The notes under the pieces are model-generated. The model worked only from the letters and a program-made list of their open reading frames with translations. It did no database searches and had not been told where the DNA came from. A stretch of 64,000 nucleotides of DNA from contig NZ_JAPYKW010000002.1 of NCBI RefSeq assembly GCF_036632095.1, positions 248,001 through 312,000 of the forward strand, written 5' to 3'. Both the position numbers and the translations under genes were made by a program. This DNA comes from Chlamydia sp. 04-14 (GTDB taxonomy: Bacteria > Chlamydiota > Chlamydiia > Chlamydiales > Chlamydiaceae). This document shows positions 42,492 to 51,859 of the stretch, in pieces (the first letter of the stretch is position 1; each line of letters opens with the position of its first letter).

Positions 42492-43261
42492 TACTCTCAG
42501 CTGCCTTTTCACCCTGCCCCAATGATATTTTCTTATTTCGTTCTTTTCTAGAACGTCATGAAGGCTTCTCGTTATTAAATCAAATTACCATTGCAGATAT
42601 TGCAACACTAAATGAATTAGCTTTGCAACATCGCTGTTCTCTAGTAAAAATATCGGCAGCATTATTTCCAAAAGTTGCGGATAATTATACCCTCATGGAA
42701 GTAGGCACCATTATTGGTTGTGGTGTAGGGCCTCTACTATTAGCTTCGGACCCTACAACACCTCTAACATCTATAGCGACTCCTGGAGAAACAACAACAG
42801 CACATTTACTCTGTAAGATATTTTATCCTGATGCAAAACTCATCCCTATGAAATATAGCGAAATTCTTGCTGCTATTTTACGTAATGATGTAAGTGCAGG
42901 TGCAATCATTCATGAGGAAAGGTTCAGCTACAGCTCACAACTATTTTTAAGAGCAGATCTTGGGAAACTATGGGAAGAGAAAACACAACTTCCCTTACCT
43001 TTAGGATGCCTTGTTGTCTCAAAAACAGTTCCACAAACTATTGTAGATATTTTAACCCTAGCATTAAGAAAATCTCTATTTCTAGCATTGAAAGACCCTG
43101 AAGGATCTGAAAATAAAGCTTTAGAATATTCTAGAAATAAAGATACGACAGTTATTCGCAAATTCATCGATACATATGTAAATGATGAAACTCTTGTATT
43201 ATCTAATTCAGGGAAAAAATCTCTCTATACATTATCGAATTATGTCAGCTGTCTTATCTAA
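42488..43261 (+). CDS. mqnD: 1,4-dihydroxy-6-naphthoate synthase
   Basis: 257 residues. MqnD converts cyclic dehypoxanthine futalosine to 1,4-dihydroxy-6-naphthoate in the futalosine route to menaquinone. The N-terminal signature FSPCPNDIFLF is diagnostic (family SPCPNDTF). The periplasmic-binding-protein-like fold shows SIATPGETTTAHLLCKIFYP and AGAIIHEERFSY. Translationally coupled to the dnaQ-like gene and overlapping mqnB by 20 bp. Corresponds to CT262. Confidence 0.88.
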   Translation: MILSAAFSPCPNDIFLFRSFLERHEGFSLLNQITIADIATLNELALQHRCSLVKISAALFPKVADNYTLMEVGTIIGCGVGPLLLASDPTTPLTSIATPGETTTAHLLCKIFYPDAKLIPMKYSEILAAILRNDVSAGAIIHEERFSYSSQLFLRADLGKLWEEKTQLPLPLGCLVVSKTVPQTIVDILTLALRKSLFLALKDPEGSENKALEYSRNKDTTVIRKFIDTYVNDETLVLSNSGKKSLYTLSNYVSCLI

Positions 43262-43895
43262 TTACTTTTGTAAAATTCTTCTTATTCTTGCGGATATGAA
43301 TGAGGCTAAATCTCTCATTGAAGATTTTGATTTCACTCGAGTTAATAAAAACTTTTATGAATGTCGAGACACACACATGTCTATAGCTATGGACATGATC
43401 CTTTTAGAACAATGGGGAGAAAATGGCGTTATAAAAGCTTTAAGAAATACTAAATTAGAAAATTACGATTCTTGTGTGAATCTTGGTTTTGCTGGAAGCT
43501 GTTCTCCTGATCTTCCCTTGCAGACCTTCTATACGATCGATAAGGTATCACAGCTTAGCAAAACCTCCCCAGAACAACTCGATTCTGCAATAGCGTTAGA
43601 GATCATAGCTATTCCTAATCTTCCAAGAGCCAATTTAGTTTCTGCTCATGCTCCCTATAAATATGGATTTCATAAGACATTCCAACTTGTGGATATGGAA
43701 GGCTATGCTATTGCTCGATTATGTAAAAATCATAATCTACGTTGTATGATGATAAAAATCACTTCGGATTATGCTACGCAAGAAGGTGGAGAATACCTTA
43801 AAAAACACAGAAATGTGTTAGCTGAGAAACTTTCTTACGCATTCACTTCTTCTATCTATGATATTGTAGAAACTTCTATTCCTAGCCAAATCTAA
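43242..43895 (+). CDS. mqnB: futalosine hydrolase
   Basis: 217 residues from ATG 43242; the earlier frame start at 43182 is buried in mqnD. A nucleoside-phosphorylase-like fold: the start KILLILADMNEAK, the base-site loop NLGFAGSCSPDLP, and the ribose-binding QLVDMEGYAIARL with the conserved Met-Glu. It removes hypoxanthine from futalosine. Together with mqnD it supplies menaquinone, the substrate of the Nqr complex encoded 15 kb away. Corresponds to CT263. Confidence 0.85.
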   Translation: MSAVLSNYFCKILLILADMNEAKSLIEDFDFTRVNKNFYECRDTHMSIAMDMILLEQWGENGVIKALRNTKLENYDSCVNLGFAGSCSPDLPLQTFYTIDKVSQLSKTSPEQLDSAIALEIIAIPNLPRANLVSAHAPYKYGFHKTFQLVDMEGYAIARLCKNHNLRCMMIKITSDYATQEGGEYLKKHRNVLAEKLSYAFTSSIYDIVETSIPSQI

Positions 43896-43903
43896 TTTTT
43901 GCT

Positions 43904-45871
43904 TTAGCCAAAAGAGAGCGGTGTAATCAATTCTGAACTTGTGGATGGAGATGCTTCCCAATCCTTGGTTCCTGATAATTCCCACATTTTCAAGAAAGCA
44001 GGGCATGACGATAAAAGTTCATCCTTTATTCCCTCTGCAACTTTCTTTCCTTGTTCTAAATAAATGACCCGGTCGACATATTCAAGAGTAGAGAGCTTAT
44101 GAGCAATGATTATCTGGGTGCACTGACCTTTTAGCTGTCCTATGATCTCTTTGATGTAGTTTTCACTAATAGCATCTAAAGAAGATGTAGCCTCGTCTAA
44201 AATTAATATAGAGGCGTTTTTCAACAAGGCTCGCGCTATAGTCAATCTTTGCTGCTGTCCCCCAGAAAGATTTTTCCCAGATTCCTCAAGAAGACTATGG
44301 ACTCCTTGGGGCATTTTTTGAACGAATTCGTACGCGTAGGCTTGTTTTAATGCATGAATGACATCGTCTTCAGGGATATCCTTACCGCAAGTAAGGTTAT
44401 TCCAAATAGTATCATAAAATAGAAACGGGTTTTGTAAAACACAGCCAATATGATTTCTAAGAGAGGATTTGCTATAGTCTTTAATAGAAATACCGTCTAA
44501 AAGAATCTCTCCCTGCGATACCTCATATAGTCTGGGCAATAATTTACTAATCGTTGTTTTCCCACTTCCTGTAGGGCCAACAATACCAATTGCCTCACCT
44601 TTGTTTATTGTGAAGTTCAGCTCCTTAAGGACTGTTTTCTCATTATCATAAGAAAAAGAAACATCTCGAAATTCTACACTTCTTGTTAAACCAAGGAATT
44701 CTTGACTATCTTCAGACTCATTATGAAGGTCAGGATGAGAAAGCACTTCATAAAATCTTTCAGCAGCTGCACAACCTTTCATAATGGTTGTATTTTCATC
44801 CCCGAATTTCTTCACAGGATCATAGATAAGATATAGTAATCCACAAAATACAATGAGCTCTTCAGGAGGAATATTGAACTTATAGAGACCAATGATCACA
44901 ACGAAAGCAAAGAATAAAGAAGCTATCGTATGTAATAATGGCCGTGGCAGCAAACCATAGGCTGCACTTTTTTCTTCGAGAGCAGCAATTTGATTATTTT
45001 GATCACAATACTTCTTAAAAGCAAAGGATTCTGTACGAAAGACCTTTACGGTGACAATTCCTGCAAGAAAATCTAAAAGCACCGAAGAAAATTTATCCTG
45101 ATTTTTCTGGATTCTCTTTGCTAAGGCTTTGATTTTTCTAGCAATGATTACAATAGGAAGAATCAATACAGGAAAAGCAATGGACACCAAAAGAGAGAAT
45201 TTCCAAGATATCGACAAACAAACGGCTAGAGCTAATGTTAGGGTTATTGGAGCTTGAACATAGTTAACCATTAAAGAGTTTACTGCTTGAGCAATACTTG
45301 TAGAATCAGTAATCACGCGACTACTCAGATTTCCCATATCGTGAGTATGGAAGAATGTCATTGGAAGTTTTTGTAGAGCTCTAAAATAATCTCTACGAAG
45401 ATCACAACTTACACGGATAGCAACTACTTGAGATAAAAATCTCTGAAAGAACAAAGTTACCGCTTTAAAAATCGCCACAATGACTAGAAATAAAGCTAAA
45501 GATCCGAAACGTGATAGATCTATATGCTGAGAAATAAGGCGTGATAATCTGCTGGTTATGGATGTCGTTCCCCTTCCATAACGAGAAATATACGCGTGGG
45601 CCTGTGCAGAAGTTATCGTATCAGAATCAGGAGAGATATCCGACCATCTCTCTAAAATCTGCTCTTGGCTTAACTGTGAAGCCTTTACAAGGCGATTGTT
45701 TTCCTTGCGAGCGAAAAGAACAAAAGCATCGGGTCCTGTTTTTGCTATAATGCCTAAAGAAAAAATCTCTGCTTGAGAAGAGACGGTTAGTCCTAAAATA
45801 GCAAGTAGGGAGAAACCTAATAGCGTAAGATGCTTTTTATGCCTCAGGACCGCTTTCAGAAGAAGTTTCAT
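43904..45871 (-). CDS. msbA: ABC exporter, MsbA-type lipid A flippase
   Basis: 655 residues, a fused half-transporter. The six-helix membrane domain (about 15-345) has an unusually long first extracytoplasmic loop (about 37-120). The nucleotide-binding domain carries Walker [14 protein letters not shown], the Q-loop VLQNPFLF, the signature [16 protein letters not shown] and Walker [13 protein letters not shown]. The role in lipid A or lipooligosaccharide export is inferred from family and gene order (CT264). The N-terminal coding region overlaps accA by 35 bp. Confidence 0.9.
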   Translation of the reverse strand: MKLLLKAVLRHKKHLTLLGFSLLAILGLTVSSQAEIFSLGIIAKTGPDAFVLFARKENNRLVKASQLSQEQILERWSDISPDSDTITSAQAHAYISRYGRGTTSITSRLSRLISQHIDLSRFGSLALFLVIVAIFKAVTLFFQRFLSQVVAIRVSCDLRRDYFRALQKLPMTFFHTHDMGNLSSRVITDSTSIAQAVNSLMVNYVQAPITLTLALAVCLSISWKFSLLVSIAFPVLILPIVIIARKIKALAKRIQKNQDKFSSVLLDFLAGIVTVKVFRTESFAFKKYCDQNNQIAALEEKSAAYGLLPRPLLHTIASLFFAFVVIIGLYKFNIPPEELIVFCGLLYLIYDPVKKFGDENTTIMKGCAAAERFYEVLSHPDLHNESEDSQEFLGLTRSVEFRDVSFSYDNEKTVLKELNFTINKGEAIGIVGPTGSGKTTISKLLPRLYEVSQGEILLDGISIKDYSKSSLRNHIGCVLQNPFLFYDTIWNNLTCGKDIPEDDVIHALKQAYAYEFVQKMPQGVHSLLEESGKNLSGGQQQRLTIARALLKNASILILDEATSSLDAISENYIKEIIGQLKGQCTQIIIAHKLSTLEYVDRVIYLEQGKKVAEGIKDELLSSCPAFLKMWELSGTKDWEASPSTSSELITPLSFG

Positions 45872-46811
45872 AGAGACCTATAGTTCGAAATTTCTGATAC
45901 CGCTTTTCTAATAAATCTTCTATCGATAGGTCTTTTAATCGTAACCATTCCTGAAGAATGAAATCTTGAACATCGCGATATACGGCAGCAGGATCGTGGT
46001 GTGCCCCACCCACCGGCTCCTTAATTACAACATCCACAATAGCAAATTGCTTGAGATCCTCACCATGCATTTTTAACATGGCGGCCGCCTCACTATTCTT
46101 TTTAGGATCTTTCCAAAGAATAGAAGCACAACCTTCAGGAGAAATTACAGAATAGTAGGAATGCTCTAACATAGCAATGACATCGCCGATTGCCATTCCT
46201 AAAGCACCTCCAGAACACCCCTCACCAATAACAAGAACCATAATCGGGGTTTTTAATCTAGCCAATTGGAAAAGGTTATTGGCAATAGCCCATCCCTGAC
46301 CACGTTCTTCCGCGGTAAGACCAGGGAAAGCCCCGGGAGTGTCTACTAAGAAAATGATAGGCAAACCGAATTTCTCGGCCATTTTTGCTAGGCGCAATGC
46401 CTTGCGGAAACCTTCAGGACAAAGCATCCCAAAATTTCTATGCATACGAGAAGAGGTATCGCACCCTTTTTCCTGACCAATAAGCATGAAGCGCTGGCCC
46501 TGAATTTTAGCTAATCCCCCAACAACGGCAGGATCATCACGAAACGTACGGTCTCCACAAAGTTCGACAAATTCCTCGCACATGCCTTCGATATAATTCA
46601 CCGAACGAGGACGAGAGGGATGACGGCAAATCTGCACACGCTCCCACGGTGTCAAATCAGAATAGATCTTCTCTTTTAACTTATCTAAACGCCTTTCCAA
46701 TTTCTGTATCTCTGAGGAAGAGAGTAAAGAATTTTTTTTATTTTTTTCTTTAAACTCGGCTATCGTTTTCTCGTACTCTACCACTTGTTTTTCGTGGGGA
46801 AGAAGCTCCAT
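45837..46811 (-). CDS. accA: acetyl-CoA carboxylase carboxyltransferase subunit alpha
   Basis: 324 residues, full length. It transfers CO2 from carboxybiotin to acetyl-CoA with AccD. N-terminal coiled region ([14 protein letters not shown]), then [57 protein letters not shown] and [15 protein letters not shown] with the oxyanion glycines. It feeds the same fatty acid pathway as fabI in this window. Corresponds to CT265. It overlaps msbA downstream. Confidence 0.96.
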   Translation of the reverse strand: MELLPHEKQVVEYEKTIAEFKEKNKKNSLLSSSEIQKLERRLDKLKEKIYSDLTPWERVQICRHPSRPRSVNYIEGMCEEFVELCGDRTFRDDPAVVGGLAKIQGQRFMLIGQEKGCDTSSRMHRNFGMLCPEGFRKALRLAKMAEKFGLPIIFLVDTPGAFPGLTAEERGQGWAIANNLFQLARLKTPIMVLVIGEGCSGGALGMAIGDVIAMLEHSYYSVISPEGCASILWKDPKKNSEAAAMLKMHGEDLKQFAIVDVVIKEPVGGAHHDPAAVYRDVQDFILQEWLRLKDLSIEDLLEKRYQKFRTIGLYETSSESGPEA

Positions 46812-46917
46812 AATAACGTTTTCTCCTCTTACAGAAAGGATAATTTTAATACAAATAATTCTTAAAAAACAATTATAAGATTACTTTATTTTGAATTTTC
46901 AAAAAAATAATAAACTA

Positions 46918-48096
46918 TTAATTACGTTTTTCAAAAACAACAGAGACGCTAGCATCCTGGTAGGGAATATTAATCAAAAAATTACTTCCCCAAAATCTTT
47001 CTTTTCCCTGTAAAGAAAAAATTTCCATATGGGGACTGGAACACAGAATACGCAGGGAGTCCCTTTCTCCATGAATTATTACATCATTTGACGGCCCTTT
47101 ATAGGAATCCAGAGAACTTGACCGCAATCTAGGACCTTCAACGACTTGACAACTTTTTCCCTTACAGAAAATCGAAAATGTAGACTTGCAAGGATCTTCT
47201 TCTATCATAGAGCGTACGTGACACTGTCTCTCTGAGATTTTGATATGATGACGAATTTTCGACCCCAGATAAGCATCTTGTAGGTAAGAAAACCCTGTAA
47301 TCCTCGGACAAGGTAGTGCTGTGGCACAAAGAAAAGAGATTTCCGTAATACCCTGACTTTCTAAAATGGAGAAATCTTTAACCATTCCACAAAGACCAAA
47401 TCCCTGGCAATCACTAATGTCTCCGCAACACGGACCGTAGTTTACTACACCCACGTCTCCGGAATAATAAGCCCCAACACCACTTTTACATCCCGATCCA
47501 GAAACAAAAATGGATGAGGAACGTGTTCGTTGCATCCAAAAACCTAGATTAGGATCTGTAAAACCATATTCACTAGCTACCTGTTGATCTAGCTGATATA
47601 GGAAAGACTTACTTAATGTGGTCTTTTCCTTTATAGATCGCGTATGCTCCTGACTCCATAGGGCAGGAAAAATCGTAGCCTCATGCATAAATAATGCCTG
47701 CTGGAAAGAATTCATCATTTCAGCGTATTTCAAACTGTTATCGTAGAATCTAGAGATCTGCAAAAGTAAAAGTCCAAGTTCTGCATGTTCTCCTGGATAG
47801 GGAAGACCTTTCCAAGGAAACCCCCCACGACAAAATAAGCGTGTCGCTCCAGAACATTCTTGTTCTAATTTTAAGAAATCTAATCCTAAGTCTTGTCCCT
47901 CTTCCAAAGCCATAAGCAAATAAATTGCCCGTGCTATGTCGTGAACTTTCAATAAAGGATGGTGTCGGAAAAATTTAAAGACGGAATTGCGAAGTTTCTT
48001 ATCCTGACAAGCATAGATTAATTGCTTAACCTGCGAATCAAAATTCGAATGGGGAAACACTTCGATACATTCTTGCAATCTTAGCTGTGATCCCAT
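46918..48096 (-). CDS. hypothetical protein CT266-like
   Basis: 392 residues from ATG 48096, with a GTG one codon earlier. I recognise no domain. The N-terminal half is helical (QLIYACQDKKLRNSVFKFF, HDIARAIYLLMALEEG). The C-terminal half is beta-rich and has a Gly/Cys-rich segment around residue 200 (GSGCKSGVGAYYSGDVGVV, then YGPCCGDISDCQGFGLCG). Helical-toroid-plus-beta-sandwich order recalls polysaccharide lyases, but no catalytic residues can be assigned. No signal peptide. Conserved by position in Chlamydia. Confidence 0.7.
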   Translation of the reverse strand: MGSQLRLQECIEVFPHSNFDSQVKQLIYACQDKKLRNSVFKFFRHHPLLKVHDIARAIYLLMALEEGQDLGLDFLKLEQECSGATRLFCRGGFPWKGLPYPGEHAELGLLLLQISRFYDNSLKYAEMMNSFQQALFMHEATIFPALWSQEHTRSIKEKTTLSKSFLYQLDQQVASEYGFTDPNLGFWMQRTRSSSIFVSGSGCKSGVGAYYSGDVGVVNYGPCCGDISDCQGFGLCGMVKDFSILESQGITEISFLCATALPCPRITGFSYLQDAYLGSKIRHHIKISERQCHVRSMIEEDPCKSTFSIFCKGKSCQVVEGPRLRSSSLDSYKGPSNDVIIHGERDSLRILCSSPHMEIFSLQGKERFWGSNFLINIPYQDASVSVVFEKRN

Positions 48097-48227
48097 CACT
48101 ATTCACAATTTTTTACTCAGAAACGGATTGCGTCCAGACAATAATAACAAAAAACTTTAGAGTCAAGTCCCTAAGTAATCCTAAAAACTTGACCCTGATA
48201 AATTAGATAAAAGAGAAAGGCACGAAA

Positions 48228-48530
48228 TTAGGAATGCTTCGAAGGAGTTTCGATTAAGCGTTTCATTCTTTTTCCTGGAGTAAATTTCACGGCACGTCTT
48301 GCAGGAATGTGAATGGGAACAGTAGCGTTTTTAGGGTTGCGCCCTACTTTAGGTTTTCTTTCTACAACCTGTAAAACGCCGAAATCTCTAAACTCTAACC
48401 TATCACCTTTGACTAGAGCATCTGTCATTTTATCCAAAAAATTTTGGATTACAGTACGCACATGATTCGGATGAATCTTGTGATCTTGTGATATTGTACT
48501 GATCAGTTTTTTCTTGGTCATGGTAGCCAT
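48228..48530 (-). CDS. himD: HU/IHF-family DNA-binding protein
   Basis: 100 residues, the standard size. The DNA-binding arm reads FRDFGVLQVVERKPKVGRNP with the conserved GRNPKN turn and intercalating Pro (VPIHIPARRAVKFTPGK). AGGAGG lies about 12 nt before ATG 48530; ATG 48521 (MTKKKLISTI) is an alternative. It bends DNA and is the main general architectural protein besides HctA/HctB. Whether it is more HU- or IHF-like cannot be settled by eye. Corresponds to CT267. Confidence 0.92.
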   Translation of the reverse strand: MATMTKKKLISTISQDHKIHPNHVRTVIQNFLDKMTDALVKGDRLEFRDFGVLQVVERKPKVGRNPKNATVPIHIPARRAVKFTPGKRMKRLIETPSKHS

Positions 48531-48822
48531 ATTAGCCGTTGCCTCCTAATTAAAGTGCCCTAAAGTAACTTGTTGAGTAGCCCTAAATAATAAACTTTTG
48601 AAGTATATGCGTATCATATCTATTCATCCTTTGGATTCAAGACATTTTTTAAAAATACGTAGTTGTTCTATATCGTTATAAGTAACGAAGATTCATATTT
48701 GCCAAAACTTATGATTGCTGCATCTTACAGTCCGACAAAAAATTCTAAGCTTTCATATTCTAATTTAATAACGGCAAACGCGTGACTTCTTTAATCTAAC
48801 TTGATAAAGTACTGGACCTGGT

Positions 48823-48896
48823 GTCCTCGTAGCTCAGTAGGATAGAGCGGTTGCCTCCTAAGCAGCAGGCCATGCGTTCGAATCGCATCGAGGACG
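48823..48896 (+). tRNA. tRNA-Arg (CCT anticodon)
   Basis: A 74-nt cloverleaf: acceptor GTCCTCG / CGAGGAC, D-stem GCTC/GAGC, anticodon stem GTTGC/GCAGC with loop CTCCTAA giving anticodon CCT (48857-48859), and T-arm with GTTCGAATC. It reads AGG codons. The 3' CCA is not encoded. It stands alone between the divergent HU/IHF gene and the convergent amiA. Confidence 0.96.
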
Positions 48897-48931
48897 ACCC
48901 TTTCTTTCCTTCATTTTTTCTCATTAGAAAT

Positions 48932-49651
48932 TCAACTCGCCTTTGCAGAAAGTTTTCTGGCCTTAATATTCGCTAAACTCGTTTTTTGAAAATTAGGACC
49001 AGTAAGAAACGTATGGATGCCTTCGGCTATGCCTTTGGCTATATGCATTCGGTAACGTGCATCTAAAAGCGCGGCTCGTTCTCTAGAATTAGAAAGAAAT
49101 CCGGTTTCAATTAAAATCGCAGGCATTGTTGTTTCTCGAATAACAGCGAAGTTCCCGTTCTTCACTCCTCGATTTTTCAACGCCCCATTTTTTTGCATTG
49201 CGTTTAGGACATCCTTAGCTAGAGCTTCTGAAGCGCGGCTTCTTGAAGCAACATTATTTTTACCATTATAAAAATATACTTCAGTACCAAAGGCTGATGT
49301 GTTAGACGAATAGTTACAGTGGATACTGACAAAAATATCAGCTTTGTTTTGATTTGCTAAAGCCGCTCTTTTCCCTAGATCTACATAAACATCCGATGTT
49401 CGGGTAAGAACTGGCTTATACCCCATTCTCTTGAGATAACTCTGTAGTGAAAACGCAAGAGATAAGGTCAAAGACTTTTCCTCATAATGAAATTCTTTAC
49501 TCGCCGTGCCTTGATCTTTACCCCCATGTCCTGGGTCAATAAAGATCACTTCATTGCGACGTACACGCTGTGGAGGCGCACTTTCAGCTGCGATTCCTCC
49601 AAAAGTCATTCCAAAGATACAGAAAGTAAGCAAGGTATAGCGATTAGACAT
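48932..49651 (-). CDS. amiA: N-acetylmuramoyl-L-alanine amidase
   Basis: 239 residues from ATG 49651, which gives a proper signal peptide (NRYTLLTFCIFGMTFGGIAA). Amidase_3 zinc motifs: IFIDPGHGGKDQG (His), FHYEEKSLTL (Glu), FVSIHCNYSS (His) and AILIETGFLSN (catalytic Glu). It cleaves stem peptides from peptidoglycan during division. The start overlaps the murE stop by 8 bp, coupling synthesis and turnover genes. Corresponds to CT268. Confidence 0.9.
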   Translation of the reverse strand: MSNRYTLLTFCIFGMTFGGIAAESAPPQRVRRNEVIFIDPGHGGKDQGTASKEFHYEEKSLTLSLAFSLQSYLKRMGYKPVLTRTSDVYVDLGKRAALANQNKADIFVSIHCNYSSNTSAFGTEVYFYNGKNNVASRSRASEALAKDVLNAMQKNGALKNRGVKNGNFAVIRETTMPAILIETGFLSNSRERAALLDARYRMHIAKGIAEGIHTFLTGPNFQKTSLANIKARKLSAKAS

Positions 49652-51095
49652 GAGATGACAACACCTCGCGCACAATTTCCTTATCATCAAAAGCGATGGT
49701 TTGATGTTTAAAGATCTGGTATGTCTCATGCCCTTTCCCTGCCACTAACACTATATCCCTATCTGAGGCAATGGACAAAGCATATGTAATTGCTTGTTTT
49801 CTGTCGATTTCGATGGAAAAATTTCTTTTTACAAATCCTGAACAAATATCCTTGATGATGTTTTCTGGATCTTCCCCTCGGGGATTATCCGAAGTCACAA
49901 CAGCAAATCCGTATCTTTCGACTACATTAGCCATAATTTTTCGTTTGCTTTGATCTCTGTCTCCTCCACATCCAAAAACAACAATGAGTCTTCCTTCTTC
50001 AGGAAGTAAAGTATGTAATGTTTTGCACACGTTTTCTAAAGCATCTGGAGTATGTGCATAATCAATATAAATAGGACAGGGTCCAGAAAATACAGGTTCT
50101 AAGCGTCCTCTAGGAGATTCCACATTCGCCACTAAAGAGATCAGCTTCTGCAAATCACAAGCACACCTTTGGTGCGTGACTGCTATAGCTGCAAGAATAT
50201 TATAAACGTTATGTTTTCCTATTAAAGGTAGGCGACACGGGAAAGATTCCCCTCTATAGATCAAATCAAAGTCTGTCCCAAAAGGAGAAGATCTTAAATT
50301 CGCAGCTAGATAATCTGATGGCCTCTCTATACCATAGGTAATGTGCCGTGCTTGAGCGACTTCTAAAAATCGCGAAGCGTAAGACAAATCACTATTTACG
50401 ACGGCTAGTCCTGTAGTCGGAAGCATAGAGAATAATTTCAGCTTCGCATTTACATACTCTTCAAATGAACCATGGAAATCCAAATGATCAAGAGTAATGT
50501 TAGTTAAAACTCCAATATCAAAATCGATGTGAGCTAGCCTCTCTAAAACAAGACCTATGGAAGAAACTTCCATAACAGCAGAGGTTAGACGGTTTTTCAC
50601 CATCTCGGCTAAATACTTTTGTAATAGACAAGATTCGGGAGTGGTATAACCATCTTGAATACGACTGTTCCCTAAAATATGCTCGATCGTTCCTATCAAG
50701 CCCGAAGGCTTATCGCAAGCATCAAATAAGAATTTTATTAAATGGGAAACCGTAGTTTTCCCATTGGTGCCTGTAACACCTATAACACAGAGTTTTTTAG
50801 AGGGGTAATTATAATATTTTGCAGAAAGCTCTGCCTCAAGCCGAGGGAGATTTGAAGAGATAATTTGAACGACTGATAGAAAAGGATTATAAATTGAAGA
50901 AGCTATAGCAATAGCTCCGTTTTCAATAGCAAGCACTGAAAAATCATTTCCATCATAATGCTTGCCCTTATTGGCTATAAAAATGTCTCCCAATCCAACA
51001 TTACGGGAATCTTTGGTAAGATTTCTCACCTCTACGGGAGAAATTTTTCCATAAACCTTTGCATCTATGTTGTTAAGGAGTTCTTTTAAATTCAT
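49644..51095 (-). CDS. murE: UDP-MurNAc-tripeptide synthetase (meso-DAP ligase)
   Basis: 483 residues. It adds meso-diaminopimelate to UDP-MurNAc-L-Ala-D-Glu. The ATP loop is GVTGTNGKTTVSHLI, the central region has TPESCLLQKYLAEM and MEVSSIGLVLERL, and the meso-DAP selectivity motif DNPRGEDP is present, with GKGHE towards the end. This fits the DAP-type peptidoglycan of chlamydiae. Corresponds to CT269. An Inc-like gene separates it from pbp3. Confidence 0.95.
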   Translation of the reverse strand: MNLKELLNNIDAKVYGKISPVEVRNLTKDSRNVGLGDIFIANKGKHYDGNDFSVLAIENGAIAIASSIYNPFLSVVQIISSNLPRLEAELSAKYYNYPSKKLCVIGVTGTNGKTTVSHLIKFLFDACDKPSGLIGTIEHILGNSRIQDGYTTPESCLLQKYLAEMVKNRLTSAVMEVSSIGLVLERLAHIDFDIGVLTNITLDHLDFHGSFEEYVNAKLKLFSMLPTTGLAVVNSDLSYASRFLEVAQARHITYGIERPSDYLAANLRSSPFGTDFDLIYRGESFPCRLPLIGKHNVYNILAAIAVTHQRCACDLQKLISLVANVESPRGRLEPVFSGPCPIYIDYAHTPDALENVCKTLHTLLPEEGRLIVVFGCGGDRDQSKRKIMANVVERYGFAVVTSDNPRGEDPENIIKDICSGFVKRNFSIEIDRKQAITYALSIASDRDIVLVAGKGHETYQIFKHQTIAFDDKEIVREVLSSHV

Positions 51096-51413
51096 TTTTT
51101 AGCCCGAGGTTCCTTTCTCAAGGAATGCCCCCTTCTATATACAAAATTGTTCTTAATATGTCTGTAGATACTCTTTTATCTGTGAACGCAGAAAAAAAGT
51201 TTCGTTCGTGCTCACGCATTGTAAATAAACTTTCGAATATCAACGATGGCTCAAAAAAATTACCGCCGAACTAGTTTACTTACAACAATTAAAATAGTCC
51301 ATCTAATTTTTTCTTCTGTTCAAAAATTATGATATTTTTATGGTGAAAAGAGTTTTTTTACTGATAAAATTCTCCCCTCTCCAATGAGAAGAATAAAATC
51401 CATGAGGATAGAG
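51096..51413. other. about 320-bp spacer with divergent promoters
   Basis: AT-rich region between the murE start and the rightward Inc-like gene. It must hold both promoters. I see no strong hairpin, repeat or additional gene. Confidence 0.5.
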
Positions 51414-51857
51414 ATGAACCGACCTCTTGAATATCAGACTAATGTAATAAAAAATGGCTGTTTTTATAGAGATAATGAACAATTCGCCGCGCATGTTAGA
51501 AATTTCCCAAAAATCATTCAATACGGATGCATACGTAATCGTCAGGGCATCGTGCACAACGACTGGCTGTTGAATAATAAAAATTCTATTTTAGAAACTA
51601 TCGCGCGCGCTCTCCCCATATTGGGGAATATCTTAGGAGCTGCCAAGCTATTTAGCATCTTCGCCGCCCCCACTAAAGCAGATAGTAAAGTAGATATTAC
51701 TCTTCATACCTTGGCAGGAATCTTTGAAATGCTCAGCCTGGGTTTAATTGTACTAGTGTTAAAAATAATTTTTACAATTATATCGTTGTTAGTCCGTCTT
51801 TGTCAGAAACAACAGGAATTTTCTCAAGCCCGTATTTATTACAATTTAGCAATCTAA
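51414..51857 (+). CDS. putative Inc-type membrane protein in the murE-pbp3 gap
   Basis: 147 residues from ATG 51414, chosen because GAGG lies 6 nt before it; ATG 51384 is also in frame. The hydrophilic N-terminus contains FPKIIQYGCIRNRQGIVHND. Two hydrophobic stretches follow: RALPILGNILGAAKLFSIF (about 73-91) and LAGIFEMLSLGLIVLVLKII with the adjoining FTIISLLVRL (about 104-135). This loosely fits the bilobed Inc pattern, but the second lobe is long. No known domain. It ends 2 bp from the convergent pbp3 stop. Confidence 0.6.
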   Translation: MNRPLEYQTNVIKNGCFYRDNEQFAAHVRNFPKIIQYGCIRNRQGIVHNDWLLNNKNSILETIARALPILGNILGAAKLFSIFAAPTKADSKVDITLHTLAGIFEMLSLGLIVLVLKIIFTIISLLVRLCQKQQEFSQARIYYNLAI

Positions 51858-51859
51858 GT

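Noticed and set aside
49652-49729. 26-residue N-terminal extension of amiA
   Set aside because: It would overlap murE by 86 bp and place charged residues before the signal peptide; ATG 49651 gives a normal signal peptide.
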